Part shown: piece after piece, positions 44,756-56,567 of the stretch
Position numbering within the stretch: the stretch's first letter is position 1
Layout: the number at the start of each line of letters is the position of its first letter
Assembly (NCBI RefSeq): GCF_963678635.1
Contig: NC_087066.1
Location: 51,023,581 to 51,087,580, forward strand
Direction: 5' to 3'
DNA from: Symsagittifera roscoffensis
Taxonomy: Eukaryota > Xenacoelomorpha > Acoela > Convolutidae
Length of the DNA stretch: 64,000 nucleotides
Made by a program: the position numbers and the translations under genes
Notes under the pieces: model-generated
Told to the model about the DNA's origin: nothing
Seen by the model: only the letters and a program-made list of their open reading frames with translations
The model's database searches: none

Positions 44756-45412
44756 GGAGGGAATCTATGCCATGTTTCTTACACTTATAACAATCAAAAC
44801 AGCAAAAAACGCAAATATCTTCAGCCAACCCTATTCCCAGTTTTAGTGAAAATTTTCATCCCCCCTCTCAAGTTTTTTACCATTGAATGGGTAGAGGTAG
44901 ACTAACCCCCATTCAACTATTAACCATAAAGTTATGATGAATTATTTTGTAATTTTAGAGATACTGACTATAAAATGACAACAAGACTGCTCGTGTCAGG
45001 GCGATGCACTAAATGTCCCGACTGACTTGTAAGGTTTATTGAGCAGTAATAACCTTAAAAAAAATAAATGTACTAAAAAATGAAATTTTTTTTTCTAAAA
45101 TTTTGCTAGGAGGGAATCTATGCCATGTTTCTTTTTATTTATACTAATCAAAATAGCAAAAAACTCAAATAACTTCAGCCAACCCTATTCCCATTTTTGG
45201 TGAAAATTTTCATCCCCCTCTCAAGTTTTTTACCATTGAATGGGTAGAGGTAGACTAACCCCCATTCAACTATTAACCATAAAGTCATGATAAATTAATT
45301 TGTAATTTTAGAGATACTGTGTATAAAATCACAACAAGACTGCTTGTGTCAGGGCGATGCACTGAATGTCCCGACTGCCTTGTAAGGTTTTATTGAGCAG
45401 TAATAACCCAAA
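44756..45412 (+). repeat. 353-bp direct tandem duplication
   Basis: ggagggaatctatgccatgt at 44756 recurs at 45109, and similarity continues through ttccca-ttttgtgaaaatt, gggtagaggtagactaaccc and aagactgct-gtgtcagggc to gagcagtaataac. Substitutions are few. The unit's end (caagactgctcgtgtcaggg..) is the reverse of the end seen in repeat family B at 58400. Confidence 0.85.
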
Positions 45413-45474
45413 AAAAATAAATGTAATGAAAAGAAGAAAATTTTTTTTTCTAAAATTTGAAATTTTTCATGAAA

Positions 45475-45880
45475 TCATCCCCCACACACCATATAAAGTA
45501 CAAAAGGATAGATTTGGTTCATTGTAACAAATCAATTATGGCAAATAAGCTTCTTCAACCAATTTGGAATGATTTTAAGACGGATTAAATCTCAGCTTAC
45601 GCGTTAATAGCACGAAATATATCGCGCGTTAATTGTCCCAAATTGGCCAAAATGGCAATATTTAAACCCCCATAACGTTACAAAAAAAACATCACAGGTG
45701 AAATATCTTTTCAAATTTGAGCTCAGGACAGCAACACTTTTTGAATGATATAAAAATTTCCGTCGAAAATGACTAGTTAAAAAGTCGAAATTTGTCTGGA
45801 GAAAAAAAACTCACCCAAATTGGCCCAAGTTAGCAGAGCACAAATATTCTGTTACTTTCTTATCGAAAGTCGGAACCATT
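45475..45880 (-). repeat. Dispersed repeat family B, reversed copy
   Basis: The order is the reverse complement of 57898-58260. It shows ccccacacaccatataaagt, caaattatggcaaataagctt-like sequence, tacgcgttaatagcacgaaa, tatatcgcgcgttaatt, and gaaatttgtctggag at the far end. Confidence 0.75.
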
Positions 45881-46794
45881 ATATTGTCAATAGAAGCCAA
45901 TATAATCAATTTTGATCCATGGGCGCTTGGTACGGGTTGCCATAGGTGACAGAAATTAAGCACTCTCGAGACTTTTTTTTACCGCTATCAACTAGTTTTG
46001 TCAAACAATCTATCTATAGTCTTAGGGTCGAGTCCCTTATGATGGAGGAACCGATTGATGGAAAACTAATTTCGGCCAATTAAAATTGAGTATTCAAAAA
46101 CTTCCAAGAAATTGCGAAAGTTTCACTAAAACTAATAAATCCAGGCCCTTAAAACTTAGCGAAAGCAAAGTTAGCAGACGCATTAACTCATTGAAAAAAA
46201 ATGCAATATTTCAAAGATACTTTTTAAAAATCGAATGAGAAAACAAAAATTTTAGCCGATACTTGCAGAAGCAAAATTTGGCTGTTCTGCTAAAAGTCAT
46301 TTTCTGCTAATTTTGTTTTCAATTTTGTGCAAAACCATTCCGTGAATAGGAACGTCTAACGATACTGATTGGTTGAAAATTTTCCATCATTCCGTCTCTC
46401 TACCATAAGAATATTCCCAATCAACCTACAAGATACAGTAGAAGTTATGGAGTTTGATCCATCTCGAATTGCCATTGAGCTTTCATGCGACATAAGTCCA
46501 TTTAGACAAAAAAAATAGCTCTCGCTCATCTTAGAAAATCTTCATTCATATGTAATAACGCTATTGGTAAGCTGCATTTATATCAATAGATGTTACCCAT
46601 ATGCTAAGGACTTTAAAATTGTACATCATTGATCAAGTTTTTGTTTTGTAACTGTGGGTTTCTGTTTTTTGACTCCGGATCATGTATTATCCTCTGCCGG
46701 TTTTTCTACCGGGATCTTTTGGCAAGGTATTTTGAGTCCAGATTTTGTATGTAGCTGTATCTTTTCGTTCCAAGTTGTGAGAAAAGTGATGGAA
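45881..46794. other. No gene recognised; possible tRNA-like box B
   Basis: The only notable string is tagtcttagggtcgagtccc (46018-46037), which resembles a box B, with caatctatctatag before it. No tRNA fold could be built. Short frames such as 46654-46860 have no known motif. Confidence 0.3.
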
Positions 46795-46968
46795 TATTTG
46801 AGCTTGGGGTGGTTTTTCTCCAGACAAAATTTCGACTTTTCAGCTAGCCAAATTTTTTAGACAGATTTTTTTTATAGCAGACGAAAGGTATTGTTGTTTT
46901 GAGCTCAAATTTATGAAATATTCACCTTTGATCATTTTCGTAAAATTATGGGGGTTAGATATTTCCAA
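46795..46968 (+). repeat. Dispersed repeat family B, partial copy
   Basis: gagcttggggtggtttttct, cgacttttcagctagcc, gagctcaaatttatgaa and attttcgtaaaattatgggg match 57905-58070. It is cut off exactly where the 2.57-kb tandem unit begins. Confidence 0.7.
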
Positions 46969-47793
46969 TAAAGCCAACTAAAGCAAATAAGGCGCGATAT
47001 GTTTTGCCCCGCACCGGAGTTTCATGAAAAAAAAACGATTATAATGGAAAAACGGTGTCCAAAATGTCATTATAATCCATTATTGTTGCAAATTTAGCTT
47101 GAAATTTTGAAAGAATTTTTATTGTACCATTCGAAAGATATTGTTGTTTTAAGCTCAAATTAAAAAAATATGTTGCTAGATTTCCACTGAAATTTGCATA
47201 GATCTTTTTTTCTTTAAAACAATTATCTCAAAAAATTCTGGACGCAAAATATCTTTGTCAAAGTGTCTGGAAACGGTATCTACTAGTTGTTATAATTTTC
47301 TATTGCTTTAATAATTCGGGTCTAAAATTGAGGAAAGTCTGAAGTCTATGAAACATACTTAAGCTCATTCTTCTTGAGGAATTTTATCGATAAAAAAATT
47401 GCAGCGTACAAAACAATGACTGATAAACATGTAACAGGAAAGTATAAGCCAGGAAAAGATATTATATAATATTTCAATTAGAACACCAACAAAACTTATT
47501 TAGTTTGTGATATCCCTAAACATATCCAGTTCAGGATTGTTGGTATTGGCTTACTAAAGACAAAATTTATGAGCAGTTTTGCGGTTTGAGCTTTTTTCTT
47601 TTTCTTTTTTTTTCAAATAAATTCTTAAAACGCTCAAAAATTTCTTAAAACTCTCAAAAATTTCTTAAAACAGTCAAAAACTGCTTTCAACACTTCAATT
47701 TTGCTTCAAAATTTGGTGCTGTTATCCTGAACTTTGACTTGTGACCTCTACTGATGTTTGACTTCTGACCTCTACTGACCTTTGACTTGTGAC

Positions 47794-48184
47794 CAGGGGC
47801 GGATCTAGGATTTTCTCGAGTGTGGGCGGATTTTCAAAAAATTTTCGAATTTTTTTTTTTTTAAGGTCGACCAAATTGATTTTTCGAGCTCTCCCAAAGC
47901 ACGGTTTTGTCTTTGTCCCAATTTTTGCCAAATTTCCAAAAGGCGTTTTTAGGCACTTTTTGGAAAATTTTGACCGAAAATTGCATTTTTTTCGGCGCGC
48001 GGTCCCCCCTCAAAATTAGTATATATTGGCGCCAAAGGCGCTTTTAGAAAAATTTTAGGGTCGGTCGGCCAAAAATGGATTTCTTAAAAAGTATCAAAGG
48101 GGGGACCCTTTGGGTCGGCAGGGGGTCGAATCCCTGAGGGGAGGGGGCGTCCGCCCCCCCCCCCCCCCCCTAAATCCGCCCCTG
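47794..48184 (+). mobile_element. hAT-type MITE in unit 1, 8-bp target duplication
   Basis: The element caggggcggatctaggat...taaatccgcccctg has 11-14-bp terminal inverted repeats and is flanked by cttgtgac at 47786-47793 and 48185-48192. It contains the family's ggtcgaccaaattgattttt, gcgccaaaggcgc, ggggaccctttgggtcggca and a long C run. It is inserted in the minisatellite part of the minus-strand ORF. Confidence 0.95.
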
Positions 48185-48350
48185 CTTGTGACCTTTACTG
48201 ACGTTTGACTTGTGACCTCTACTGACCTTTCACTTGTGACCTTTACTGACGTTTGACTTGTGACCTCTACTGACATTTCACTTGTGACCTTTACTGACGT
48301 TTGACTTGTGACCTCTACTGACCTTTCATTTGAGACCTTTACTGACCTTT
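48185..48350 (-). repeat. 24-bp minisatellite encoding VxVTSxxS
   Basis: About seven units of tgacgtttgacttgtgacct-ctac type lie here, with two to three more before the MITE (47722-47793). Because the unit is 24 bp, every added unit keeps the frame. Units alternate ctctac/ctttac and gacg/gacc, a higher-order 48-bp period. Confidence 0.9.
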
Positions 48351-48692
48351 CGACTCCATTGCGCAGGATGACGATGAGGAGAAGGCCGAATAGAGACAGA
48401 GAGAATGCGAGAGCCAGCAGAAGTTTGTGCACGATTAGTTTAAAAGACTTGACCACGTCAAACTCATCTTCCAAATCTGCCATATTTCAACTGTTTTCTT
48501 TCTTCGACTCTTCGTTTCTCAATTCGCCTGCATACAAACTCAATTCTCAACATACAAAACACATATTTTTTTCTCTTTTTTTTATACAACCCATAGTTTG
48601 CATGAAACAAAAATTGCTGATCAAAAAAGCTGTTCAACTGATGACAATGACTTTATCACAGCGAAGTCATTTAAAATATCTAATAGGATTTT

Positions 48693-48915
48693 CAGGTGCG
48701 GATCTAGGATTTTCTCGAGAGGGTATTTTCAAAAAATTTCAAAAATTTTAACGACCTACTTTTTTAGGTCGGTCAAATTGATTTTCCGAGCTCTGCGAAA
48801 GCACTAAAAAGACGCTGTTTTGGCCATATTTTCTGCGCCGCAGGCAATTTGTTGAAAAAACAGGTCAAAAAAACCGTTTTTGGGCACTTTTTGGAAAAAT
48901 TTGACAAAAAAAAAT
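48693..48915 (+). mobile_element. hAT-MITE family copy, 5' end only (unit 1)
   Basis: caggtgcggatctaggattt, ctcgagagggtattttcaaa and aggtcggtcaaattgatttt match the start of the MITE. Similarity fades after aaaaatttgacaaaaa. Copies lie at the same place in units 2 (51264) and 3 (52254). Confidence 0.8.
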
Positions 48916-49420
48916 CGCGTGTAATATGTCTTCATATCTCTGATTAATCTTTTTTCTTTTTTTTTTTTGAAAAAAAAATTTTTTTTTGTTTGATCATTGC
49001 GTTTTTATAACCTCTTTTTTGGCTTCTTTGAAATGATCAGAATTCATATAACTTCGAAGTATCAGAGGGAAAAGTTTTTCACAATTCAAATAAATTTTGG
49101 TAAAAATTGTGCTTCTCAAGAATTCTCAAGAAGTTCGTTCAGGGCACTTCAAACGAGCAAACAACTTTTTTTTCATATTATTCTGGCAAATTTTACAATT
49201 TACAATATTCAAATTTCACAATAATTAATTTTTTGTTGCGCGGGTTTTAATGCGGCATTTTTGTGAGCAAAAGTTGCAAGATAAAAGAAATTGAACAGTT
49301 TTTCTGCATACTGGATTTTCTGTTTTCTAGGCGTTGCCAGGAAATTCAATAGTGTTTGATAGGTTTTTTAAGTTTTGAGAATGTGAGAGCTGAATTTCAT
49401 ATTTTGTTATAGCAATAGAT

Positions 49421-49470
49421 GTGGCGCTCGTCTCAATAGTTAACGTGCTGATTTTGAATGTTGGCCAGTT
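49421..49470 (+). repeat. tRNA-like half (D and anticodon arms) near the unit end
   Basis: gtggcgctcgtctcaatagt and taacgtgctgattttgaatg resemble the 5' half of a tRNA (GTGGCGC..TTAACG..GCTGxTTTxGAAT). The T-arm is missing. It occurs again at 51993 and 52983. Possibly a SINE head. Confidence 0.35.
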
Positions 49471-50296
49471 ATGGAAAAACGGGAGCTGTTCTTGGAAAAG
49501 AGAAGCAGACTATTATCTCTCACCTGACATTGAAAACTACAGTAAAGCCAACTAAAGCAAATAAGGCGCGATATGTTTTGCCCCGCACCGGAGTTTCATG
49601 AAAAAAAAAACGATTATAATGGAAAAACGGTGTCCAAAATGTCATTATAATCCATTATTGTTGCAAATTTAGCTTGAAATTTTGAAAGAATTTTTATTGT
49701 ACCATTCGAAAGATATTGTTGTTTTAAGCTCAAATTAAAAAAATATGTTGCTAGATTTCCACTGAAATTTGCATAGATCTTTTTTTCTTTAAAACAATTA
49801 TCTCAAAAAATTCTGGACGCAAAATATCTTTGTCAAAGTGTCTGGAAACGGTATCTACTAGTTGTTATAATTTTCTATTGCTTTAATAATTCGGGTCTAA
49901 AATTGAGGAAAGTCTGAAGTCTATGAAACATACTTAAGCTCATTCTTCTTGAGGAATTTTATCGATAAAAAAATTGCAGCGTACAAAACAATGACTGATA
50001 AACATGTAACAGGAAAGTATAAGCCAGGAAAAGATATTATATAATATTTCAATTAGAACACCAACAAAACTTATTTAGTTTGTGATATCCCTAAACATAT
50101 CCAGTTCAGGATTGTTGGTATTGGCTTACTAAAGACAAAATTTATGAGCAGTTTTGCGGTTTGAGCTTTTTTCTTTTTCTTTTTTTTTCAAATAAATTCT
50201 TAAAACGCTCAAAAATTTCTTAAAACTCTCAAAAATTTCTTAAAACAGTCAAAAACTGCTTTCAACACTTCAATTTTGCTTCAAAATTTGGTGCTG

Positions 50297-51054
50297 TTAT
50301 CCTGAACTTTGACTTGTGACCTCTACTGATGTTTGACTTCTGACCTCTACTGACCTTTGACTTGTGACCAGGGGCGGATCTAGGATTTTCTCGAGTGTGG
50401 GCGGATTTTCAAAAAATTTTCGAATTTTTTTTTTTTTAAGGTCGACCAAATTGATTTTTCGAGCTCTCCCAAAGCACGGTTTTGTCTTTGTCCCAATTTT
50501 TGCCAAATTTCCAAAAGGCGTTTTTAGGCACTTTTTGGAAAATTTTGACCGAAAATTGCATTTTTTTCGGCGCGCGGTCCCCCCTCAAAATTAGTATATA
50601 TTGGCGCCAAAGGCGCTTTTAGAAAAATTTTAGGGTCGGTCGGCCAAAAATGGATTTCTTAAAAAGTATCAAAGGGGGGACCCTTTGGGTCGGCAGGGGG
50701 TCGAATCCCTGAGGGGAGGGGGCGTCCGCCCCCCCCCCCCCTAAATCCGCCCCTGCTTGTGACCTTTACTGACGTTTGACTTGTGACCTCTACTGACCTT
50801 TCACTTGTGACCTTTACTGACGTTTGACTTGTGACCTCTACTGACATTTCACTTGTGACCTTTACTGACGTTTGACTTGTGACCTCTACTGACCTTTCAT
50901 TTGAGACCTTTACTGACCTTTCGACTCCATTGCGCAGGATGACGATGAGGAGAAGGCCGAATAGAGACAGAGAGAATGCGAGAGCCAGCAGAAGTTTGTG
51001 CACGATTAGTTTAAAAGACTTGACCACGTCAAACTCATCTTCCAAATCTGCCAT
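50297..51054 (-). pseudogene. Orphan small membrane protein with 8-residue repeats, MITE-disrupted (unit 2)
   Basis: It has the same arrangement as unit 1: start at 51054, hydrophobic segment, VxVTSxxS repeats, MITE at the same codon, then VRSQTSVEVTSQSSG and a stop at 50297. Apart from the MITE, the coding lengths (299 + 64 bases) equal those of unit 1. The MITE was therefore present before the tandem duplication. Confidence 0.45.
50369..50755 (+). mobile_element. hAT-type MITE in unit 2
   Basis: It is identical to the unit 1 MITE except for a shorter C run (387 against 391 bp). Flanking cttgtgac lies at 50361-50368 and 50756-50763. Confidence 0.95.
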
Positions 51055-51263
51055 ATTTCAACTGTTTTCTTTCTTCGACTCTTCGTTTCTCAATTCGCCT
51101 GCATACAAACTCAATTCTCAACATACAAAACACATATTTTTTTCTCTTTTTTTTATACAACCCATAGTTTGCATGAAACAAAAATTGCTGATCAAAAAAG
51201 CTGTTCAACTGATGACAATGACTTTATCACAGCGAAGTCATTTAAAATATCTAATAGGATTTT

Positions 51264-51487
51264 CAGGTGCGGATCTAGGATTTTCTCGAGAGGGTATTTT
51301 CAAAAAATTTCAAAAATTTTAACGACCTACTTTTTTAGGTCGGTCAAATTGATTTTCCGAGCTCTGCGAAAGCACTAAAAAGACGCTGTTTTGGCCATAT
51401 TTTCTGCGCCGCAGGCAATTTGTTGAAAAAACAGGTCAAAAAAACCGTTTTTGGGCACTTTTTGGAAAAATTTGACAAAAAAAAATC
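51264..51487 (+). mobile_element. hAT-MITE family copy, 5' end only (unit 2)
   Basis: Duplicate of 48693-48915 by tandem duplication. Confidence 0.8.
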
Positions 51488-52253
51488 GCGTGTAATATGT
51501 CTTCATATCTCTGATTAATCTTTTTTCTTTTTTTTTTTTTGAAAAAAAAATTTTTTTTTGTTTGATCATTGCGTTTTTATAACCTCTTTTTTGGCTTCTT
51601 TGAAATGATCAGAATTCATATAACTTCGAAGTATCAGAGGGAAAAGTTTTTCACAATTCAAATAAATTTTGGTAAAAATTGTGCTTCTCAAGAATTCTCA
51701 AGAAGTTCGTTCAGGGCACTTCAAACGAGCAAACAACTTTTTTTTCATATTATTCTGGCAAATTTTACAATTTACAATATTCAAATTTCACAATAATTAA
51801 TTTTTTGTTGCGCGGGTTTTAATGCGGCATTTTTGTGAGCAAAAGTTGCAAGATAAAAGAAATTGAACAGTTTTTCTGCATACTGGATTTTCTGTTTTCT
51901 AGGCGTTGCCAGGAAATTCAATAGTGTTTGATAGGTTTTTTAAGTTTTGAGAATGTGAGAGCTGAATTTCATATTTTGTTATAGCAATAGATGTGGCGCT
52001 CGTCTCAATAGTTAACGTGCTGATTTTGAATGTTGGCCAGTTATGGAAAAACGGGAGCTGTTCTTGGAAAAGAGAGGCAGACTATTATCTCTCACCTGAC
52101 ATTGAAAACTACAGATCAAACACATATTTTTTTCTCTTTTTTTTATACAACCCATAGTTTGCATGAAACAAAAATTGCTGATCAAAAAAGCTGTTCAACT
52201 GATGACAATGACTTTATCACAGCGAAGTCATTTAAAATATCTAATAGGATTTT

Positions 52254-52477
52254 CAGGTGCGGATCTAGGATTTTCTCGAGAGGGTATTTTCAAAAAATTT
52301 CAAAAATTTTAACGACCTACTTTTTTAGGTCGGTCAAATTGATTTTCCGAGCTCTGCGAAAGCACTAAAAAGACGCTGTTTTGGCCATATTTTCTGCGCC
52401 GCAGGCAATTTGTTGAAAAAACAGGTCAAAAAAACCGTTTTTGGGCACTTTTTGGAAAAATTTGACAAAAAAAAATC
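52254..52477 (+). mobile_element. hAT-MITE family copy, 5' end only (unit 3)
   Basis: Duplicate of 51264-51487. The partial unit 3 does not include the minus-strand ORF, only its upstream flank. Confidence 0.8.
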
Positions 52478-53104
52478 GCGTGTAATATGTCTTCATATCT
52501 CTGATTAATCTTTTTTCTTTTTTTTTTTTTGAAAAAAAAATTTTTTTTTGTTTGATCATTGCGTTTTTATAACCTCTTTTTTGGCTTCTTTGAAATGATC
52601 AGAATTCATATAACTTCGAAGTATCAGAGGGAAAAGTTTTTCACAATTCAAATAAATTTTGGTAAAAATTGTGCTTCTCAAGAATTCTCAAGAAGTTCGT
52701 TCAGGGCACTTCAAACGAGCAAACAACTTTTTTTTCATATTATTCTGGCAAATTTTACAATTTACAATATTCAAATTTCACAATAATTAATTTTTTGTTG
52801 CGCGGGTTTTAATGCGGCATTTTTGTGAGCAAAAGTTGCAAGATAAAAGAAATTGAACAGTTTTTCTGCATACTGGATTTTCTGTTTTCTAGGCGTTGCC
52901 AGGAAATTCAATAGTGTTTGATAGGTTTTTTAAGTTTTGAGAATGTGAGAGCTGAATTTCATATTTTGTTATAGCAATAGATGTGGCGCTCGTCTCAATA
53001 GTTAACGTGCTGATTTTGAATGTTGGCCAGTTATGGAAAAACGGGAGCTGTTCTTGGAAAAGAGAAGCAGACTATTATCTCTCACCTGACATTGAAAACT
53101 ACAG

Positions 53105-53670
53105 ATGAGGGAATCAAACAATGCCTCATAAAACGCTTCAATTTATACTTTTTGCTTTTACCACATTCCCATAGCTGAGTTTCGTGCAATTGTTTGTTAA
53201 TACGATCGAAGGTGTTAACAACATATGTTCCGAATTTTAAACGCAATAATCACGATCGCGTTTTTTCTCTTTGGAACTTTATATGAAGGTTCGACATTGA
53301 TTTAATTATTTTTAAACTAGGGATCAATTGATGCTTCTATCTCAAAATGAAAATATATATAATTCAAAAGATATAAGATATAGGGTAAGCGTACAGCTAA
53401 AATTTTCCCCCTTTTGCTTCAAAATTTTTAAAAATTTTTTCTCACTTAATAATTTTTATTGATTTATTGATTAACCGTCGATATTAAAAACCAACAGAAG
53501 TCATAGCAGGATCAGAGGCACCTGAAAACGGGCTGCGAAGTTCCACGGCGTTCCCGCAATGAGATTTCATTTGGTTGTAAATGTAGTAAATTTTACAGAG
53601 AATGGAATCTATATTGCAAACAATTTAGTATGATTATTATTATATAATTTTTCAAAAAACAATTTACTGT
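53105..53670. other. No gene recognised
   Basis: AT-rich DNA after the array. No repeat or ORF could be assigned. Confidence 0.3.
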
Positions 53671-53673
53671 GTG

Positions 53674-53947
53674 CAGGGCGGGTTTTGGAGGGGTGGTGGG
53701 CGCCAATATGTACTAACTTTGAGGGGGAGCAATGCAATTTTTTTGTCAAAATTTTCCAAAAAGTGCCCAAAAACGGGTTTTTGACCTGTTGTTTCAAAAG
53801 TTTGCCTGCTGCGCAGAAAATTTGGCCAAAACAGCGTCTTTTTAGTTATTTCGCAGTGCTCAGAAAATCAATTTGACCGACTTAAAAAAAAAGGTCGTCA
53901 AAATTCTGCCCCCCCCCCCTCTCGAGAAAATCCTAGATCCGCCTCTG
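53674..53947 (-). mobile_element. hAT-MITE family copy
   Basis: cagggcgggttttggagg opens it, and ctcgagaaaatcctagatcc with gcctctg closes it. Inside are gcgccaatatgtactaactt, gtcaaaattttccaaaaagt and gaccgacttaaaaaaaa, in reverse orientation. No exact target duplication remains. Confidence 0.75.
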
Positions 53948-54814
53948 AGCGTGGTACTTTTTGTAATTTTATGAGGGAGGGGAGGGGGGGGGGGGGGGTT
54001 GAACACTTTTTTTACTAAACTTTATATCTACTTTAACTTTCTGACCCGGTTAGTCAAAAGTGGAGGCAACCTGACTCATTGGAAACTGCTTTATTCAAAA
54101 AGCCCGTAAAAACAGTAAATTCCGTTAGCCAGTTAGATTTCCGTATTGAAAAATGTATCAGTGGAATTTGATTTTAAAATACTGAGAGAAAAAACAATGC
54201 GTTCAAATCAAAACTTCAGTAAATTGAAATCAGTCTTAACTAAAATGGACTTTGACTCTACCTGAATATTTTTTTTCCGCTGACTTTTCACTTAATTTGT
54301 GTTTCCAGATTTTTCTCCTGTTTTTCAAATATCTCTACTAGTAATGAATATTCAATTGAAGAAAAAAACTAATAAGCATTGGCTGTCACAGAAGTTCGGC
54401 GGCAGATAATTGATATAAATTTTAAAAGCTAATTAGTTCGCTGATTACAAACTTCAACGCACAAATATATTGATCAAAGTCAATTCATATCTCTTTGTAG
54501 GTACCTACCTGCTGTTTGCACTGTTTGTATTTATTAACAGCATCACTTTTAAAAAAATTATTTCAATCGCTCTCAAAAAAAATCCTGGTTTTGTTTTTGG
54601 AAAAAGAAATTCGCCAGCAAAAATGTCGTTTTTTCTTCAAAACAATCCAAAAACAATTAACAGAGCATTTTAAACGAAAAAAAGTTGATTTTAAAAAATT
54701 ACTTTCGTAGTAGTCTGGTTGGTATTGATCAAAAGTAGCGCAACGTTCATGCTTTAGAGGCTGACACGAAAACTGCTCATCAGAAAATTCTATAGAAGAA
54801 AAAGGCTTTTCAAT
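53948..54814. other. No gene recognised
   Basis: It includes a long G run (about 53972-53998). The short overlapping frames at 54470-54823 have no known motif. Confidence 0.3.
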
Positions 54815-55125
54815 CAGGGGCAAATTTAGGCAAATGTACCCCTTTGTAGTATTTTTCTAAATGTTTTTTTTGGTGATAGGCCCTAAAAAATTTTCTAAAG
54901 GTGCCGTTGGCGCCAATATATACTAAATTTGAGAGGGGAGCGCGCTCCAAAAAAAAACGTGATCTTTTGGTCAAAATTTACCAAAAAGTGCCTAAAAATG
55001 CACTTTTGGCCTGATTTTTCAAAATTTTGCCTGCGGTGCAGAGAATTTTTTGTCAAAATAGGAACAACAGTGCTTTTGGGAGAGCTCGAAAAATCAGTTT
55101 GGTCAACCTAGAAAAATCTTCGTTC
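54815..55125 (-). mobile_element. hAT-MITE family copy, one end intact
   Basis: It starts caggggcaaatttaggcaaa and includes gcgccaatatatactaaatt, ggtcaaaatttaccaaaaag and gagagctcgaaaaatcagtt. The other terminal repeat is lost. Confidence 0.7.
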
Positions 55126-56560
55126 CTAAAAAGCGTTTTAGAGATTAAATGTTTGCAAAAATTTACCAAACTATGCAAGCATTTGTACAAGTTAAGTTTT
55201 TCATGCAATGGAATCAAAAATAATAATTGGTGAAATTAAACTTTGAGTACATACAGGGCCTCAAATATAAATTTCAAATTTTTTTTTTGAATTGATTGTT
55301 GAAAGCCTTTGCTAATTTTTTTAAGTTTTCGCTAGTGTGATGTTTTTTAGAATCGTTTGTAGTTTTTTCGGATCACATTTGTTGTTTTTCAGATCCAATC
55401 CAATTTGTCTACTTTTCTGAAAAACAAAATAATTTTGTTTGGTATTTATTTGTCTGTCATTTTTGTCTTTCATTTAAAAAGTAAATCAAAGTCAGTGGTT
55501 TTTGCTTCTTTCATCAGTGCAGTTTAGCTCGGTTTCGATCGGTGTCTTCGGAATACTTCGATGCATCGCAAACAAGTTTCAAAAATTAAGTTTGAGGTAG
55601 TAAGTTATTTTAAATTAAATTTAGCAAACTAATTTGCTGTTAAGAATAAATTACAAAGATAGCTCACTTTGTTTTTAGCATAGCTTGTAGGGATTCATTT
55701 TTGTAAATTTTTGACAATTTATGTCAAGTTCAATAACAAAAAACTACCTAATTTACCTTATGAAGACTCTTCTTCGCAATTGGTAAGAGAGCATCGGGCT
55801 TAAAAACTGCCTAGCTATTTTTTCAAATCACATTGATGCTGGAAACGGTCATAAGTTAATTATTTACCAAAATTAGGAATTCTGACTGATATAACTTGTG
55901 TTTTACGTACGTAGTCTTTTGTAAAAAAAAATGACACATGGAAAGTTGTTTCGAAACAATTAACCATTATTTCTTAGGTAGGATTATTATTTCGAACTTT
56001 TAAAATTGTTCCGGCATGATCAGGGCAAAAAAAACACGATTTGAAAACACGATTTGAAAAACGACTCTTAAATTGATTCTAGAATTGTAATGGCTTCAAA
56101 CAAAAGTTTTGGATAGAGACAAAAAAAAACAACTCAATTTTAAGGTAATCTTCCATTTCCTGTATTTTTATGACGGCATTAAAATTTCAAAAGGTTGGTT
56201 TTTTTTATAACAAAACTCATTGAGAAATCATAAATTTTTCAAACCGTTGGGAAAAAAAGTTTACGTAATTTTCAATGAGTTGTCATGCTTTTACTTGCAC
56301 AAATCACCTCGAAAACCTACAACTTCTAATTGATAAATATGTTTAACAAGTGCTGATCGGCTTGTTTTGAAATAGTTCTCCCAGTTTTTCATGGGTCATA
56401 ATTGGGGTTAAAAGCTCGGGTAATTATTTAGTTAAGAACAAAACCTCAATAAGTATGAAAAGCGATCTGAGATCAAGTTGCAGCGGTCTTATTTCTAGTC
56501 CTTATCAAAAAAAATTTCTGCAAAACAAACAACATAACGTGTCTCATGCGACTAAAATCA
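55126..56560. other. No firm gene; possible first exon at 55561
   Basis: Near 55561, ATG CAT CGC AAA opens a 13-codon frame (MHRKQVSKIKFEV) ending at a GTAAGT donor (55600). The next acceptor on this strand that leads into an open frame is at 57743. This could be the start of the exon-duplicated gene below, but no homology supports it. Confidence 0.2.
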
Positions 56561-56567
56561 AATTTTA

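Larger units (their letters stand above)
47722..48483 (-). pseudogene. Orphan small membrane protein with 8-residue repeats, MITE-disrupted (unit 1)
   Basis: The ATG at 48483 (minus strand, context aaatATGG) starts MADLEDEFDVVKSFKLIVHK, followed by one strongly hydrophobic segment (LLLALAFSLSLFGLLLIVIL, residues ~20-39). A tail of 8-residue repeats VxVTSxxS (VEVTSQTS, VKVTSERS and similar) follows. A hAT MITE (47794-48184) splits it after VKVTS. The reading frame resumes at 47785 with QRSVEVRS and stops at 47722-47724. Without the MITE and one target duplication the frame is exactly 363 bases, 120 codons plus stop, with no lesion. I recognise no family. The 24-bp unit is a minisatellite, so part of the openness is automatic. 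Confidence 0.45.
46969..53104 (+). repeat. Tandem array: two 2.57-kb units plus one 990-bp partial unit
   Basis: Unit 1 is 46969-49542 and unit 2 is 49543-52114 (both start taaagccaactaaagcaaat). Unit 3 is 52115-53104 and repeats only the last 990 bp of unit 2. All three end at ttgaaaactacag. Differences are a handful of substitutions (for example agaagcag versus agaggcag) and homopolymer lengths, so the duplication is very recent or partly an assembly artefact. Confidence 0.95.

Noticed and set aside
48130-48150. Box-B-like ggtcgaatccctg in the hAT MITE
   Set aside because: It is part of the conserved MITE body in every copy and has no box A at the right distance.
47700-48350. CRISPR-like regular repeats
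   Set aside because: Units are 24 bp, head to tail, without spacers, and in a eukaryotic context: a coding minisatellite.
48308-48751. Plus-strand 147-aa frame opposite the repeat-tailed ORF
   Set aside because: The 24-bp minisatellite opens frames on both strands. This one lacks a plausible N-terminus and runs into a MITE end.
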